NCBI GenBank assembly: GCA_949752795.1
Contig: OX457061.1
Location: 11,489,492-11,553,491 of the forward strand
From: Hyperoodon ampullatus
Taxonomy: Eukaryota > Chordata > Mammalia > Artiodactyla > Ziphiidae
Reading direction: 5' to 3'
DNA length: 64,000 nt
In this document: positions 46,428 to 57,339 of the stretch, piece after piece
Numbering within the stretch: position 1 is the stretch's first letter
Layout: the number at the start of each line of letters is the position of its first letter
The notes under the pieces: model-generated
Told to the model about the DNA's origin: nothing
Databases searched by the model: none
The model's input: the letters and a program-made list of their open reading frames with translations, nothing else
Translations under genes and position numbers: made by a program

Positions 46428-46783
46428 TTTTTTTTAAAAATTAATTAATTAATTAATTTATTTATTTTTGGCCGTGTTGAGTCTTCGTTGCTGTGCATGG
46501 GCTTTCTTTAGTTGTGGTGAGCAGGGACTACACTGCATTGCGGTGCATGGGCTTCTCATTGTCGTGGCTTCTCTTGTTGCAGAGCACGGGCTCTAGGCGC
46601 ACAGGCTTCAGTAGTTGTGGCACGTGGGCTCAGTAGTTGTGGCTTGCAGGCTCTAGAGCTCAGGCTCAGTAGTTGTGGCGCATGGGCTTAGTTGCTCCAC
46701 GGCATGTGGGATCTTCCCGGGCCAGGGCTCAAACCTGTGTCCCTTGCATTGGCAGGCAGTGCGCCACCAGGGAATTTCCAGAG
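46428..46783 (-). mobile_element. CHR-1 type SINE, full body with a small deletion
   Basis: 'aattaattaattaattaatt', 'gccgtgttgagtcttcgttg', repeated 'agtagttgtggc' modules, then 'gcgccaccagggaatttcc'. About 14 bp ('gattcttaaccact' in other copies) is deleted at 46758. The duplication tatcactttc is exact at 46418-46427 and 46784-46793. Confidence 0.88.
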
Positions 46784-47400
46784 TATCACTTTCATCTTTG
46801 ATATTTTCATTGGGTTTAAAAGTCTAATTTGGCAGCTAATTTTTTCCAGAATCTTAACAATATTATCTCATTATCTTCTGGCTTCCATTTCTTCTACTGG
46901 AAAGTCAGTTATAAGTCTTATTGTTATTCCTTTGATGGTAATTTTTTTTCTGGCTGGTTTTAAGGTTTTCCTCTTCATCTTTCATTTTCAACAGTTGTAC
47001 TGTGTTGTATTTGTATCTGTCCTGCTTGAGGTTTAGAGTGTTTCTTGAATCTAGGATTTGATTTTTCACATTAATTTTCACACAATTCTTACCATTATTT
47101 ATCTATTGCCTGTAACCCTATTGCCCCCACCCTGCTGCCCTGGGAATCCAATTACATATAAGTTAGACCTATTCACAGTAGGTCATATATTTCATATTCT
47201 TTCTTTTCTATATTCCATATTTATATTTTCTATATTGTCTTTTTGGACTTAATCTGAATATTTTCTTCGGCCTATCTACCATTTTACTGATTTTTCTTTT
47301 CAGCTAATTGAGTTTTCTGTTAAACCTGTCCATTGAGTTATTACTTAATTATATTTCCAGTTCTGAAATTTCAGTTCGTTATCATCTCTAATTTTCTGCA

Positions 47401-47482
47401 TAATCCTTCCTTCCTCCCTCCCTCCCTCCTTCCCTCCTTCCTCCCTTCCTTCCTGCCTTCCTTCCTCTCTTCCTCTGTCCTT
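47401..47482. repeat. (TTCC)n/(TCCC)n pyrimidine tract
   Basis: About 80 bp of near-pure pyrimidine on the plus strand with mixed 4-bp periods. Long homopurine-homopyrimidine tracts of this kind can adopt triplex structures. Confidence 0.9.
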
Positions 47483-49119
47483 CCCATTTAGGTTAGGAGC
47501 ACTAGCAATCTCCAGTTCCTTCACCTCATCCTTCTTATCTCCCAGTCAGGGATTTAGATCATTTGAAGATGGGCTTTGGTCTCTGAGGATTCATTTATTT
47601 CCTTTTCAGTTTTATCATGGGGTATAATTATTTGGGGTTCATGCCCGAAGCCTGAGGTGCTTCCTGAGATGACCTCCCTTTTACGGGCCTTGAATTCCAG
47701 TTTCATCCTGTTAACCTGTTGGTGATTTGAAAACTCTGATCACCTTTTAGCCTCTTACTTGCCTTTCCTGGAATCAGCCCACATCTTTAGGAGAAATGTG
47801 GCCTCAAAGGTAGAATAATTTTTTTTTTTTTAAAGGATCTCTGGGATCTTGGCTCAGTGTAATTTGATACTTTTTTGGTAATTCTTTGATGCCTTTGAAC
47901 GGTTGTTCTTTTTTATATTTTATTCATCTGTTCTATTTTTTCTGAATAGAAACATAGATCTAAATCCTCGTTCTCCTTAACTGGAGTGGAAATTCAGCTA
48001 GCTTTTTTAAAAGGAGCCCTTTATTCAGGCACTGGTTTAAGTTTGTTATAATGTTTCATAATGCTAACATTCATTCCTTGAGGAAGACGGTACTATCCCC
48101 ATTTTCCTTATGAGGAAATAGATGTTTGAATAGGCTAATGAAGTTGTCCAAGATCACAACAAAATCTTTCCCTTGAGGCAGTAAATAATCCTGTTCTAGT
48201 CCACCTTCTCTTTCAGACTTTGGACTTAAGGATAACAAGTACCTTGGTATTAAATGGCAGGTACACAGGAAATGTAAGTGATAGAGAAACAAGTCCAAAT
48301 AGAATCAGTATTATGTGGGTGTATATACGTAATGTAGACCATAGAAACCTATAATTAATTTTGTATGCATGAATAATTGGATGTGAATCCACCCACACAA
48401 TTAGTTGAGTTGTATTTTGCTATTTTTCAATGGAAAAATACTTTCCAAGTATTTGCCATACATTACAAGCCTTGATTTCTTGTTAAATATCTATGTATGT
48501 ATAATTTTCAATCCATAATGTATGATTAATTATGGGTTTGTTAGAATTTTAGAAGTTATTTTCCAGCTTTAAGTTAGGTTTAAATTATTATTTCTAGAGT
48601 CATACTTTACACTTTTTTTTAAAATTTTCATTTTGCTTTGGATCATATTCAGTTTGAAAGAGGAATTTTTAAAGTACTTCTTGATAGACCTCCAACTAAG
48701 AGAATCTAGTTGGTGTTTGAGCCTCATGTCTGATGAATGAGTGAGATGGTTGTCCACAGGATATGTGCCAGAGTTGGTGGGTTCTGGGACATGACAGATG
48801 GGATGGCAGGCCATGGCAGAGAACAGAAATAGATTAGATGGGGATCCAAGTGAAGATGGTATCTTGAATCAAGCCTGAGGAGCAAGATGAAAATGAAAAG
48901 AGGAGAGCTAGTAATGAGAAGCTTAGCCAAGAGAATCAAGGAATGTAGTGTGAGGAGTGGTTTGATTCAAGTAGTCTGGAAGTAAGGTGATGAAGGGGAA
49001 GTGTGTGCCGCAATGGTGACTGGAGGATCACAGGGGAGAACACGGTGGCCTAGAGGAGGCTTTCTGGCCCAGACACTTGGAAATAAGTTTTTAGAGTCCA
49101 TAGTTCATATCAGGAATCT
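47483..49119. other. mostly unique sequence with a MIR
   Basis: Antisense MIR at about 48015-48165 ('cattcattccttgaggaaga', 'atccccattttccttatgag', 'ttgtccaagatcacaac'). The purine-rich part at 48720-49060 is unassigned. No gene recognised. Confidence 0.45.
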
Positions 49120-49640
49120 TCTGTTCTAATAAACTTTCCCTAGGTTCTGCTGCCTTAACAAATTAACAGAAAGGACCCCAGAAATCTCAGTAGCTGAGAA
49201 AAACAAGTTTATTACTTTCCCACAGTATGTTTTGGTTGTAGCTCTGCTCCAGGGTCAGCTTTGTATCTCAGTCAGGGACCCAGACTGAAGGAGCAACGTT
49301 CAACTGAGACATGCCTTTCTCATGGTGAAAGAAAAAGAGAAACAATGCAGTTGTAATGGCCTGTACAGCTTTGGCTTCGAATTGGCACAGGTCACTTGCA
49401 TTCGCATTTCTTTGGCCACTACTTCCACAGAGAAGGGCACTGCAAGTCATGTGCCAACAGGCAGGGATGTATAATCCCTCCAGGGAGGAGCAGTGAAAAA
49501 TTGGGTACAAAATTACAATCAGCCACATCTTCCTTTCCAGGTGAGATTTTTGTGTGATAACTGTGCCATCTTGTAGAATTAGAGCCAATTTACCTTATTT
49601 CATCACTTCTGGAACACATTTTCTCCATAGTTTAATGTCT
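49120..49640. repeat. LTR- or DNA-transposon-like repeat, family unassigned
   Basis: 'ggttctgctgccttaacaaa', 'caagtttattactttcccac', 'ctcagtcagggacccagact' and 'gttgtaatggcctgtacagc' have the composition and phrases of an old mammalian interspersed repeat, but I cannot name it. Confidence 0.35.
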
Positions 49641-50100
49641 GAAATCATGATGCATCTTACAATAGATGGGGTCTTATAATCACTGCAAGCCAGGCAGCTG
49701 TCATGATGTCATTGCTGAAGCATGGAAGAACTTAGCTCTTAGTCCTGGTGATATGGTTGGACACCTGCAACTACTGACATTTCAGAACCATTTGAGAAAG
49801 GAATATGAATCTAGATTTTCATCTGAAAAATGTCTATGGACATCCTCTAGTGAGATCAGCATCCATTGTGGTATGGGTGTCAGCAGCTTGGAAAAAAATC
49901 TTGGAGGCAGTAGTGGAACATTAAAAAAAATTTTTTTTTGTTTTGTTTTTTGAAAAGCTGCATCACCATGTGCTCCTGGTAGCACAGGGGATGATACTGT
50001 TAGAAAAAGTCTGGATTGAGGACTTTGAGTTGAAAAGTGATTCAGAAGAGTTGCTCTCTGAATGTGAAGAACTTTTAGAAATACTGTCACTAATTTATTG
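49641..50100 (+). pseudogene. possible pogo/Tigger-like transposase scrap
   Basis: A 95-codon plus frame at 49666-49953 contains 'CHDVIAEAWKNLALSPGDM', which loosely resembles the C-terminal 'DAIxxIAEAWxxVxPxTI' region of Tigger-type DDE transposases. Downstream text in another frame is acidic ('DFELKSDSEELLSECEE'). There are no catalytic residues and no terminal repeats in view. This is a weak call; chance similarity is possible. Confidence 0.25.
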
Positions 50101-51050
50101 ATTTATTGTGGTTATATTTTACTTATTATGTATGTATAATAGTGTTAGATGAAAAAAATCTGTTCTGAAGAAATAAGTTAATTTTACATGGTAAGAAACC
50201 ATTATACTGTAATTTAATTCACACTACTTTTTTTTGTTTGGATAGTAATAGACTGGTGGTGCATCTTACTCTTAGTGGCTTATTAAAGTCTATGGAATGT
50301 GGTAAAAATGCTTCCTGCACATTAAAAAAATGCTCAATATTTATTGGGTAAATGGAGCCAAGCTTTCTTTCTTAGAAGGCCTTCTTATAGTACATACCTT
50401 GAAATTAACTTTGAACTAATTTTATTCATTCTAGTTGTAAATAAGGTTTATATAAGTTGTGTAAGTAATACCAGTGTTCTTGAACTGAAATTTCACTCCA
50501 TTGTTTGGGACTACACAGTGAAGTTAACCTTCTTCTCCAAATGGTAAAATTTTGGTGAGGAGAGTTTTGTTTTATTTTCTAAGTATTTAATCTTATACTA
50601 GAGTAGATGGCTAAAACCTTCACTTTTAAAACAAAATAACAGCTTATAGTAGTATGTTAGATATAGATTGTAAGGTGTGCTGGTGTCAGGAGAAAATTGC
50701 ATAGAATATCTAACTTGTCTGGAAGCGCATTTTTGCCATTTTGACATCTTTCACTTACTTTGTGACCCTCTCAGTTTTGAAGTTACCTAAGTATTTTTAA
50801 TTTAAATTGTACACATTAGAAAAAAAATTAATAATATGTAACCTCTTGGTGATTTTCCAAATCTAAAAAAAAAAAAAGATTTAACAGCAAATTGAGTACA
50901 TACTTCTTCACATTGTATTCAGCAAACCACTAATGAGGCACTGTGGTAAAGTTTACAAAGATGAATCAGCACTGCTCTGCCTTCAAAGAACTTTCATTCT
51001 CTTGTTGGCAAGTGATTGAGAGTTAAAGATATTGGTATCCCCATTCTGGA
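50101..51050. other. unique AT-rich sequence
   Basis: Nothing recognised apart from an A12 run near 50866-50878. Confidence 0.4.
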
Positions 51051-51054
51051 TTTG

Positions 51055-51240
51055 AGAGGCACTGTGGTTTAGAGTTCAAGAACATAAGTTTTAGAGTCTT
51101 TCTAGATCTGAGTTTAAATCTTGGTGTTGCTCCTTTGTCAACTTCTGTGAAGTACTTCACCTTTCTAGGCCTCATCAGCTTCAATAGAGTAGTTGTGAGT
51201 ACCTAGAACATAGTAGAAGTTCAATAACTGTTAGCTGATG
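51055..51240 (+). repeat. MIR SINE
   Basis: Sense MIR from the tRNA-like head ('gaggcactgtggtttagagt') through 'tctgagtttaaatcttggtg' and 'tctaggcctcatcagcttca' to 'agttcaataactgttagctg'. Confidence 0.75.
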
Positions 51241-51399
51241 CTGTATCGTATTCATCATTGTCATAATCATAATTCTCATCTTTATTTGGATGTAGTGAAA
51301 GAATTTTGATTTTGGTGTTAAATAGCTCTGGCAGGATTCCAGTCTGTCTCTGACATTTTAGGTGTGTGATATCACACTGTCTGTTGAATGGCTCCTCTT

Positions 51400-52310
51400 G
51401 AATTTTTCCTTATAGGCATCTCATACTGAACTTAGGATCTTTCCCCCAAATTTTGTTCATTCTATAGCTTGCCCATCTTAGAGTTGTTTGTACTAGAAAC
51501 CTGGGAGTCCTTCTCTCCCTGTTTCTCTGTCTTGGTCTCTCTGTTTCACTCACTCACTCACTCACTCACTCACTTACTTTTATCTCTCCAATTCTACCTC
51601 TTATCTCAAGTCTGCTAAGTTCTCTTCACCTCCATTGCCGTGACCTGTGTCAAAGTGAGAAACAGTATGATCAGACTACTGTTATGGCCACCTAACTAAA
51701 CTTAGGTTCAACTTTGCCTAATTCTAGTTCATTCTCCATATCTGATCCCCTTCCCTACCTCTCACTCCTTCTTGTTCAGAAATTGTCTGTGCCTTCCTTT
51801 TACACATGAATAAAGTCCAAAGTCCATAATGTATCCCGTGAGATCCCATGTGGCTTGGCACCAGACTCCTTCCCTGGCTTTATTTCCCTTGCGCTCAGTG
51901 ATCATTACATTGGCCTTCTTTATTTCTTCTTTTGACCCAAATTCCTTCCTGACTCAGGTCTTCCTCTAGTCAGTGCTATTTCCTCTGCCTCTACCACTTT
52001 CCTTTTCCCTACCTTTGTCTAATTCCTTTGCATCCTTGAAGTCTGTACTCAAGTGATAATTCTTTCGGGAAGCCTTTTGTAATCTCTCCGGGTAAATTGG
52101 GTCTGTCTGTTACGTGGTCTCATAGCATGCTGTGGTTTTTCTTTGTAACATTTACCTCCCATTTAGTATCTTCCTTCCATGGACTCTAGTGTTTTGAGGG
52201 CATAGACTGTATGTTTTGTTCACTGCTCAGTTATTTCCAGAGTTTAGCACAGTACCTAACACACAGTAAGTACTCAGTAAATATTTGTTGGAAGGATGAA
52301 TATTTGTTGA
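51400..52310 (+). repeat. long L2 LINE 3' segment with a CACT microsatellite
   Basis: L2 sense landmarks in order: 'aagtccaaagtccataatgt', 'atgtggcttggcaccagact', 'cattggccttctttatttct', 'gataattctttcgggaagcc', 'gggcatagactgtatgtttt', 'agtactcagtaaatatttgt'. A (CACT)n run of about 7 units is at 51547-51576. Confidence 0.75.
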
Positions 52311-52456
52311 AATCAGTGAACATTACCTGCCTAATAGGGTTGGTGTGAAAATTAAATTAGGACACAAATGATATCTTATTGCATATTACGTGGTACATAA
52401 TGGGTTTCTGGTATTAGTTTCTTTCTTTTTTCCCCTAAGCATTAAGAAAGGCCCAC

Positions 52457-52702
52457 CAGTGGTTTCAAACTATAGGTTATGGCCCACTAGTGGGTAATGA
52501 AATCAACTTAGTGGGTCAGGAAGTGAATTTTAAAACATGAACTGGAGTAGAATAGCAATTATCAGAGAAAATAACATAGAATAAGGAAAAGTAGTGTTTC
52601 CTGGAACTTGTGGTCTGTGGATGTTATGTATGTACCAGTTGGAGATAAAACATATTTCTTAATATGGATAACGGGTAAAAGGAAAAAGTTTGAACGCTAC
52701 TG
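52457..52702. mobile_element. hAT-type MITE with terminal inverted repeats
   Basis: Left end 'cagtggtttcaaact' pairs with right end 'agtttgaacgctactg'. Inside: 'atggcccactagtgggtaat', 'gaaatcaacttagtgggtca'. Length 246 bp with no coding capacity. It is a different family from the 42.5-43.1 kb pair. Confidence 0.7.
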
Positions 52703-54179
52703 TTGTAGCTGTAGCACAGTGTAGTGTAGCCTATAGGCAACACTGTGTTTAAGTTAGGGCAGCTAAATGAGGATATATCCAGTTCTTAAAGAAATGTTAT
52801 TCCCTATGTCTTGCTGACTTGTTACACTGTTCAAGGCCCTAGAATCCTCCTTAGGCATCAATGCCATCATCACCAAAAGTTCTGGGATTACTAATTTCCC
52901 CCCTTTATATGGAACCTGTATCTATCTATTTGTAACCTGTGTATTTTCTGAAGTAATTTTTAACTTCTCTATATTGTGTACCATGGCCTTTTCCACTGTA
53001 TTGAAAACATATCTCCAATATTGTTAATATTTATTATGGTGACATCTGTCTTATACAAACTATATAATGATGATGTTAACATATTATGTCTGTCATAATG
53101 ACATTCTCTAATAGCTCAAATTACTCCTCTTATTAAACTTTATTGCCCTAGTGACTTTATAGGCTGTTATTAAATAGTTTGGTAAAATCAAGTGATATAC
53201 AAATGTACAAAAATCCAGATTATATGTAGGGTTATAGAAAGACCCTGATAAAAGGAAACCACAGCATTTAAGGATTAAGATGAGATAATAGTTATGATTG
53301 TGGTAGCTTGGTAAGTGATTTCATTTTTCAGTGGACTTTTAAAATATAGGTTTGATAAACATTTGTATAACTGAATTATGATTTTCTTCCTTAAGGCCAA
53401 TGGTCAGTTCCAACCTTTGATGCTATTGACTTTCTCAGCATTAATCATTGTTTTATATTCCAGTCTCCAAGGATGCATAAATTATGATAATGGAAGCTAG
53501 GGGAGGGCTGAAGCTTGTGGTTGCTGCTGCATTATTGTGTCCACTGGGATGGTATTTTGTGTGCTTGTCCTCTGCAGATTGTTGGGCTGAGGAACTGGAT
53601 TCCATACCCCGCAAAGCTAGAGACAACAAAGAATTTTAAAAGGCATGAGAAAGCAGCCCTATTAAGAGGTCTGTTTGGAACTTTTACAGACTTGATGGAA
53701 CAGAATATTCTGGGGATCTTGTAAAATCTCATGCAAGCACAGATTGCCCCCTTCCTTACAGTTAATCTGTTTTGTAGGTATTAGGGGCAAATGCTCAAAT
53801 AATACAAATTTTTTCCTGTAATCCACCATAAGGAAAGACTGTGGTCAAGTTACAGAGTTCAGTTTTCACATTTTCTTATTGCGAATTTCTGTCAGCCGTT
53901 GCAGACTGGGGAGCTAGATGCTGTCCTACTCTTAGGACAGGAGCTATACAATGGTTTCTTGTTTATTCTTTACATTCTTTTTCATTTTAAAACGGTGACA
54001 TTTATTTTGGCAAATTTGGGAGATAAATTTAAATTGCAGTATAAAAATTTTCCAACACTCAGAGAGACAATTCCTGTTATTTTATTATATATATATGCAG
54101 TCTATTTTCTGTTTATACATGAGAATACTGTGTTTTTTTAAATGAATTTGAGATGAAATGAATATTTTAGAGGGAAAAA
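52703..54179. other. unique sequence
   Basis: No repeat recognised. A plus frame at 53515-53724 and its antisense shadow have no supporting signals. Confidence 0.4.
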
Positions 54180-54560
54180 CATATTACCAAAGTAGAAGAA
54201 GAAGAAGAGGTAAAAAACTTACCTGGAACAACATTCATGGAGGAATTTGATAAAGTTGTCAAAACACTACTCCTAAAAAGTTGCCAGTTCCAGATGGTTT
54301 GGCTAGTCACTATTCACATCTTTGCACAGATGCCTGTGCTATTTAAACTGTTATAAATGTTTTTCAATGGCATGCTTCTTCATCTTACTACATTGTTGTA
54401 ACCCAAACACAAAAATATTAGGACAAAAAGATAAGAAAAAAGAAAAGTACAGACTAATCTTATTTATGACAAGGAAACTGACATGGATAATCAGGGATAA
54501 TGCTTTTCTTCTGGCTATTTTTTGAAATCCCACAAGAAAATCAATTTTGTATATTTTGAA
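54180..54560 (+). repeat. decayed L1 ORF2 scrap
   Basis: Looks like the L1 segment upstream of and into RT: 'tcatggaggaatttgataaa', 'ttgccagttccagatggttt' (a PDGF-like site), then 'gaaaagtacagactaatctt' corresponding to 'ENYRPISL'. Heavily mutated. Confidence 0.5.
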
Positions 54561-54699
54561 TATAAAATGCTATTACATTATTCACTCTGAATATAAACAA
54601 CTTATGAATTAAAACTTTAATCCTACAAAAGATTATTTATTACTTGTAAGATATAGAAAACAGCAGTAAACATTTTTTTTATTTTTGGCTATTTATTGC

Positions 54700-55205
54700 T
54701 ACCTAGAAAAATCACCCCAAAATTTAGCTACTTAACACAACACTGATTTATTATTTCTCATGTTTCTGTGAATTGGCTGGGCTCCCCTAGGCAGTTCTGC
54801 TGCTCCACAAGGTATCAGCTGGAGTTGCTCATTCAGCCAGGAGCTCAAATGTCCAAGATGGCTTCACTCATGTGTCTCATGCTTCACCTGGGTGGCTGGA
54901 GCAGCTGGGTCCTGGCTGAGCCTTTCTCTGTCCATGTGGCCTCTCTTCATTCAGAAGTCCAGCCTGAGATAACATGGAAGCCAGATCCCAAAAGGATGAA
55001 AGCAGAACCTGCCAAGCTTCTAAAGGCCTAGGCCCCAAAATGGCTGCATAATTTCCACTGCATTCTGTTGTTCAAAGCAAGTCATGAAGTCAGCCCAATT
55101 GAAGGAGAGGGCAAACTGACTCCATGACTTGGTGGAAGAGTGGCATGTGCCAAAGGGATGGTAGTAATTGTTGGTGACATCTTTGGAGACAAGCTACCAC
55201 ATTAG
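54700..55205 (-). repeat. LTR-like interspersed repeat (MaLR/MLT-like or similar)
   Basis: Phrases typical of a widespread mammalian repeat: 'aaaatcaccccaaaatttag', 'acaacactgatttattattt', 'ccatgtggcctctcttcatt', 'gcattctgttgttcaaagca', 'actccatgacttggtggaag', 'gacaagctaccacatta'. I am unsure of class and strand. The plus frame at 54768-55031 is read from this repeat and is not a gene. Confidence 0.45.
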
Positions 55206-55920
55206 CTTAAATAGAACATTGCTAAGGCCTTGAAGCCCTCTGTTTGCTCCTTCCCTGAATCTGCCCTCCTATTGTCCCTGATTCCCACCCTCAGATAACC
55301 CCCTCATTTTTTTTCACATTTTCTTGCTTTTCATGATTATTTTACCATGTATGTAGGTGTCTATAAATAATGTATTATTTAGTTTGCATGTTGATATGAA
55401 TTTATTTCTTAAGATAATCTTTTAAGTTTTAATTTAGAATACCTACATTGAAGATTATTTATGAAACTCAGAAAAGCAAAAGGAAAAAACTAAAATAGCT
55501 TCTAATTTCAATTCCTAGGTATAATCATTGGTAAGATTCTGGGATATGTTAACATACATGTACACCCCCCCCCCAATTTATATCAAATATTCCTTGTTCT
55601 CTGAATCTCTTTTTTCTTGAGCTTGGATGGCAAGGCTACTGCATTATCTGAATCTATAATATTTGGTTCCTGAATTTTGGATGACAAATAGTAAGAACTT
55701 GGATTTTCGAGAGACTCATCCAGACATTTATTTGACTGTTAAGATGGTTAGAGTTTGGATAGTGAAGGCTACCTCTGTATGTGTACGTATGTGTGCATGT
55801 GGTTAAATGGTGTGTAACTTTAAGCAAAGGAGGCAAAGGATCGAGTGTATAGTAATGCTGCTCTTTAAAATTTAGAATGGAGAAATGGTCTCAGTAGATA
55901 GTTGTTAAATACTATTCTGC
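55206..55920. other. unique sequence
   Basis: Contains a C10 run near 55566-55575; otherwise nothing recognised. Confidence 0.4.
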
Positions 55921-56460
55921 CACAATTCTCAAACTTTAGTGTGCATGATAATCACCTGGAGAGACTGTGAAAGCACAGCTTGCTGGAACCCATGCCCGGA
56001 GTTTGATTAAGTAGGTCTGGTGTAGGCCTGAGAACTTGTATTTTTAATAAGTTTCTTTTTCTTTTTTTTTTTTTAATTTATTTTTGGCTGCGTCGGGTCT
56101 CTTAGTTGCAACATGCGGGATCTTCGTTGAGGCATGCAGGTTCTTTCGCTGTCGCAGGCTCTTTGCTGCAGTGCGTGGGCTTCTCTCTAGTTGTGGTGTG
56201 CAGGCTCCAGGGTGCAGGGCTCTGTAGTTTGCTGCATGCAGGCTCTCTAGTTGAGGCGCGTGAGCTCAGTAGTTGTGGCGCATGGGCTTAGTTGCCCACG
56301 GCATGTCGGATCTTAGTTCCCTGACCAGGGATTGAACCCGTGTCCCCTGCACTGTAAGGCGGATTCTTTACCACTGGACCACCTGGGAAGTCCCAATAAG
56401 TTCCTAAGTGATGATGATTCTGCTGGCCCAGGGACCACACTTTGAGAACTTCTATTCTAC
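55921..56460. mobile_element. hAT-Charlie-like MITE split by a CHR-1 SINE
   Basis: Left part 'ttctcaaactttagtgtgca', 'gataatcacctggagagact', 'gattaagtaggtctggtgta'; right part 'gatgattctgctggcccagg', 'gaccacactttgagaacttc'. The ends 'ttctcaaacttt' and 'ctttgagaact' are inverted. The family is one of the common mammalian hAT MITEs; exact name not assigned. Confidence 0.75.
56055..56394 (-). mobile_element. CHR-1 type SINE, variant body
   Basis: T-rich tail, 'tttttggctgcgtcgggtct', 'tgcgggatcttcgttgaggc', several 'gcaggct' modules, 'ggatcttagttccctgacca', ending 'ccacctgggaagtccc'. The duplication is aataagttt (56046-56054) and aataagttc (56395-56403). The head resembles the short SINE at 5579 more than the other CHR-1 copies. 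Confidence 0.85.
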
Positions 56461-56504
56461 CATATGATTTTTGATGGATGTATTTTAGTTCATCACATAA
56501 ATGT

Positions 56505-56710
56505 ATCATTATTTAGTCAATCCCTTGTAAGACAGGTTGTCTAGTTTTGCTGTTATAAACAATATGATAATGACCATCATCGTGTACATTTATTAACATT
56601 TCCTTTTAATATGTTTCTAGAAGTTGAATTACCTAGTCAAAGAGTTGGCACATTCTTAAGGCCTTTATTATATAATGCCTAATCATATTCCGACTGTATC
56701 CATTATATTC
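56505..56710 (-). repeat. old L1M fragment
   Basis: Antisense L1 text: 'ctgttataaacaatatgata', 'tttctagaagttgaattacc', 'tagtcaaagagttggcacat'. Confidence 0.6.
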
Positions 56711-57106
56711 CATCTACGAAGATATGAGTGATTTAAATGAACATTCTAAAGTCTCTGAGGAAAGTTACTTCCAAAATAATTTAGCATTGAAATAAGTGTG
56801 TAGCCTTGTTATTATTTTGTGAGGGTAATAGTCATTTGGATGTAAAAATTCCAGTATATTAAAAAGTTGATCAACTTATATTACAATTACACCTTACATA
56901 TGGATGATTAGCATTTTTAAGTGTATGTCTTCAGATAAAAGGATCTGTTCTTCCTCAAGCCTCCCAACACGTGGACCAACATGCTATTTATTATTTATAA
57001 TCTCCTACAGTGAAATCTCTGTAATTTTACATTTCCTGTTATAATTTGGTATAAAGATGAGTTATCTTTCAAAGCAGTTCTAGAGATGGTAATAATCTCT
57101 GATCTT

Positions 57107-57322
57107 TTTTTTTTTTTTTTTTTTTTTTTTGCGTTATGCGGGCCTCTCACTGTTGTGGCCTCTCCCGTTGCGGAGCACAGGCTCCGGACGCGCAGGCTCA
57201 GCGGCCATGGCTCACCAGCCCAGCCGCTCCGCAGCATGTGGGATCCTCCCAGACCGGGGCATGAACCCGTGTCCCCTGCATCGGCAGGCGGACTCTCAAC
57301 CACTGCGCCACCAGGGAAGCCC
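57107..57322 (-). mobile_element. CHR-2 type SINE
   Basis: T run of about 25, 'gcgttatgcgggcctctcac' to 'ccaccagggaagccc'. The duplication taatctctgatctt is exact at 57093-57106 and 57323-57336. CpG-rich, hence fairly young. Confidence 0.92.
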
Positions 57323-57339
57323 TAATCTCTGATCTTGAA

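Larger units (their letters stand above)
44135..47395 (-). repeat. very old L1/HAL1-like antisense remnants with SINE insertions
   Basis: Landmarks of decayed L1 5' and ORF1 regions in antisense: 'ttgtatgcctggtaaccttt', 'ttgggtgctggatatttttg', 'acttggaaacaatttgatac', 'gggaggaacagtcactgttt', 'attatctcattatcttctgg', 'cagctaattgagttttctgt'. Several fragments are probably present and were not separated. CHR-1 sequences interrupt at 46040 and 46428. Confidence 0.5.

Noticed and set aside
54768..55031. 87-codon plus frame that looks protein-like
   Set aside because: The nucleotide text matches a common mammalian interspersed repeat; the frame is incidental.
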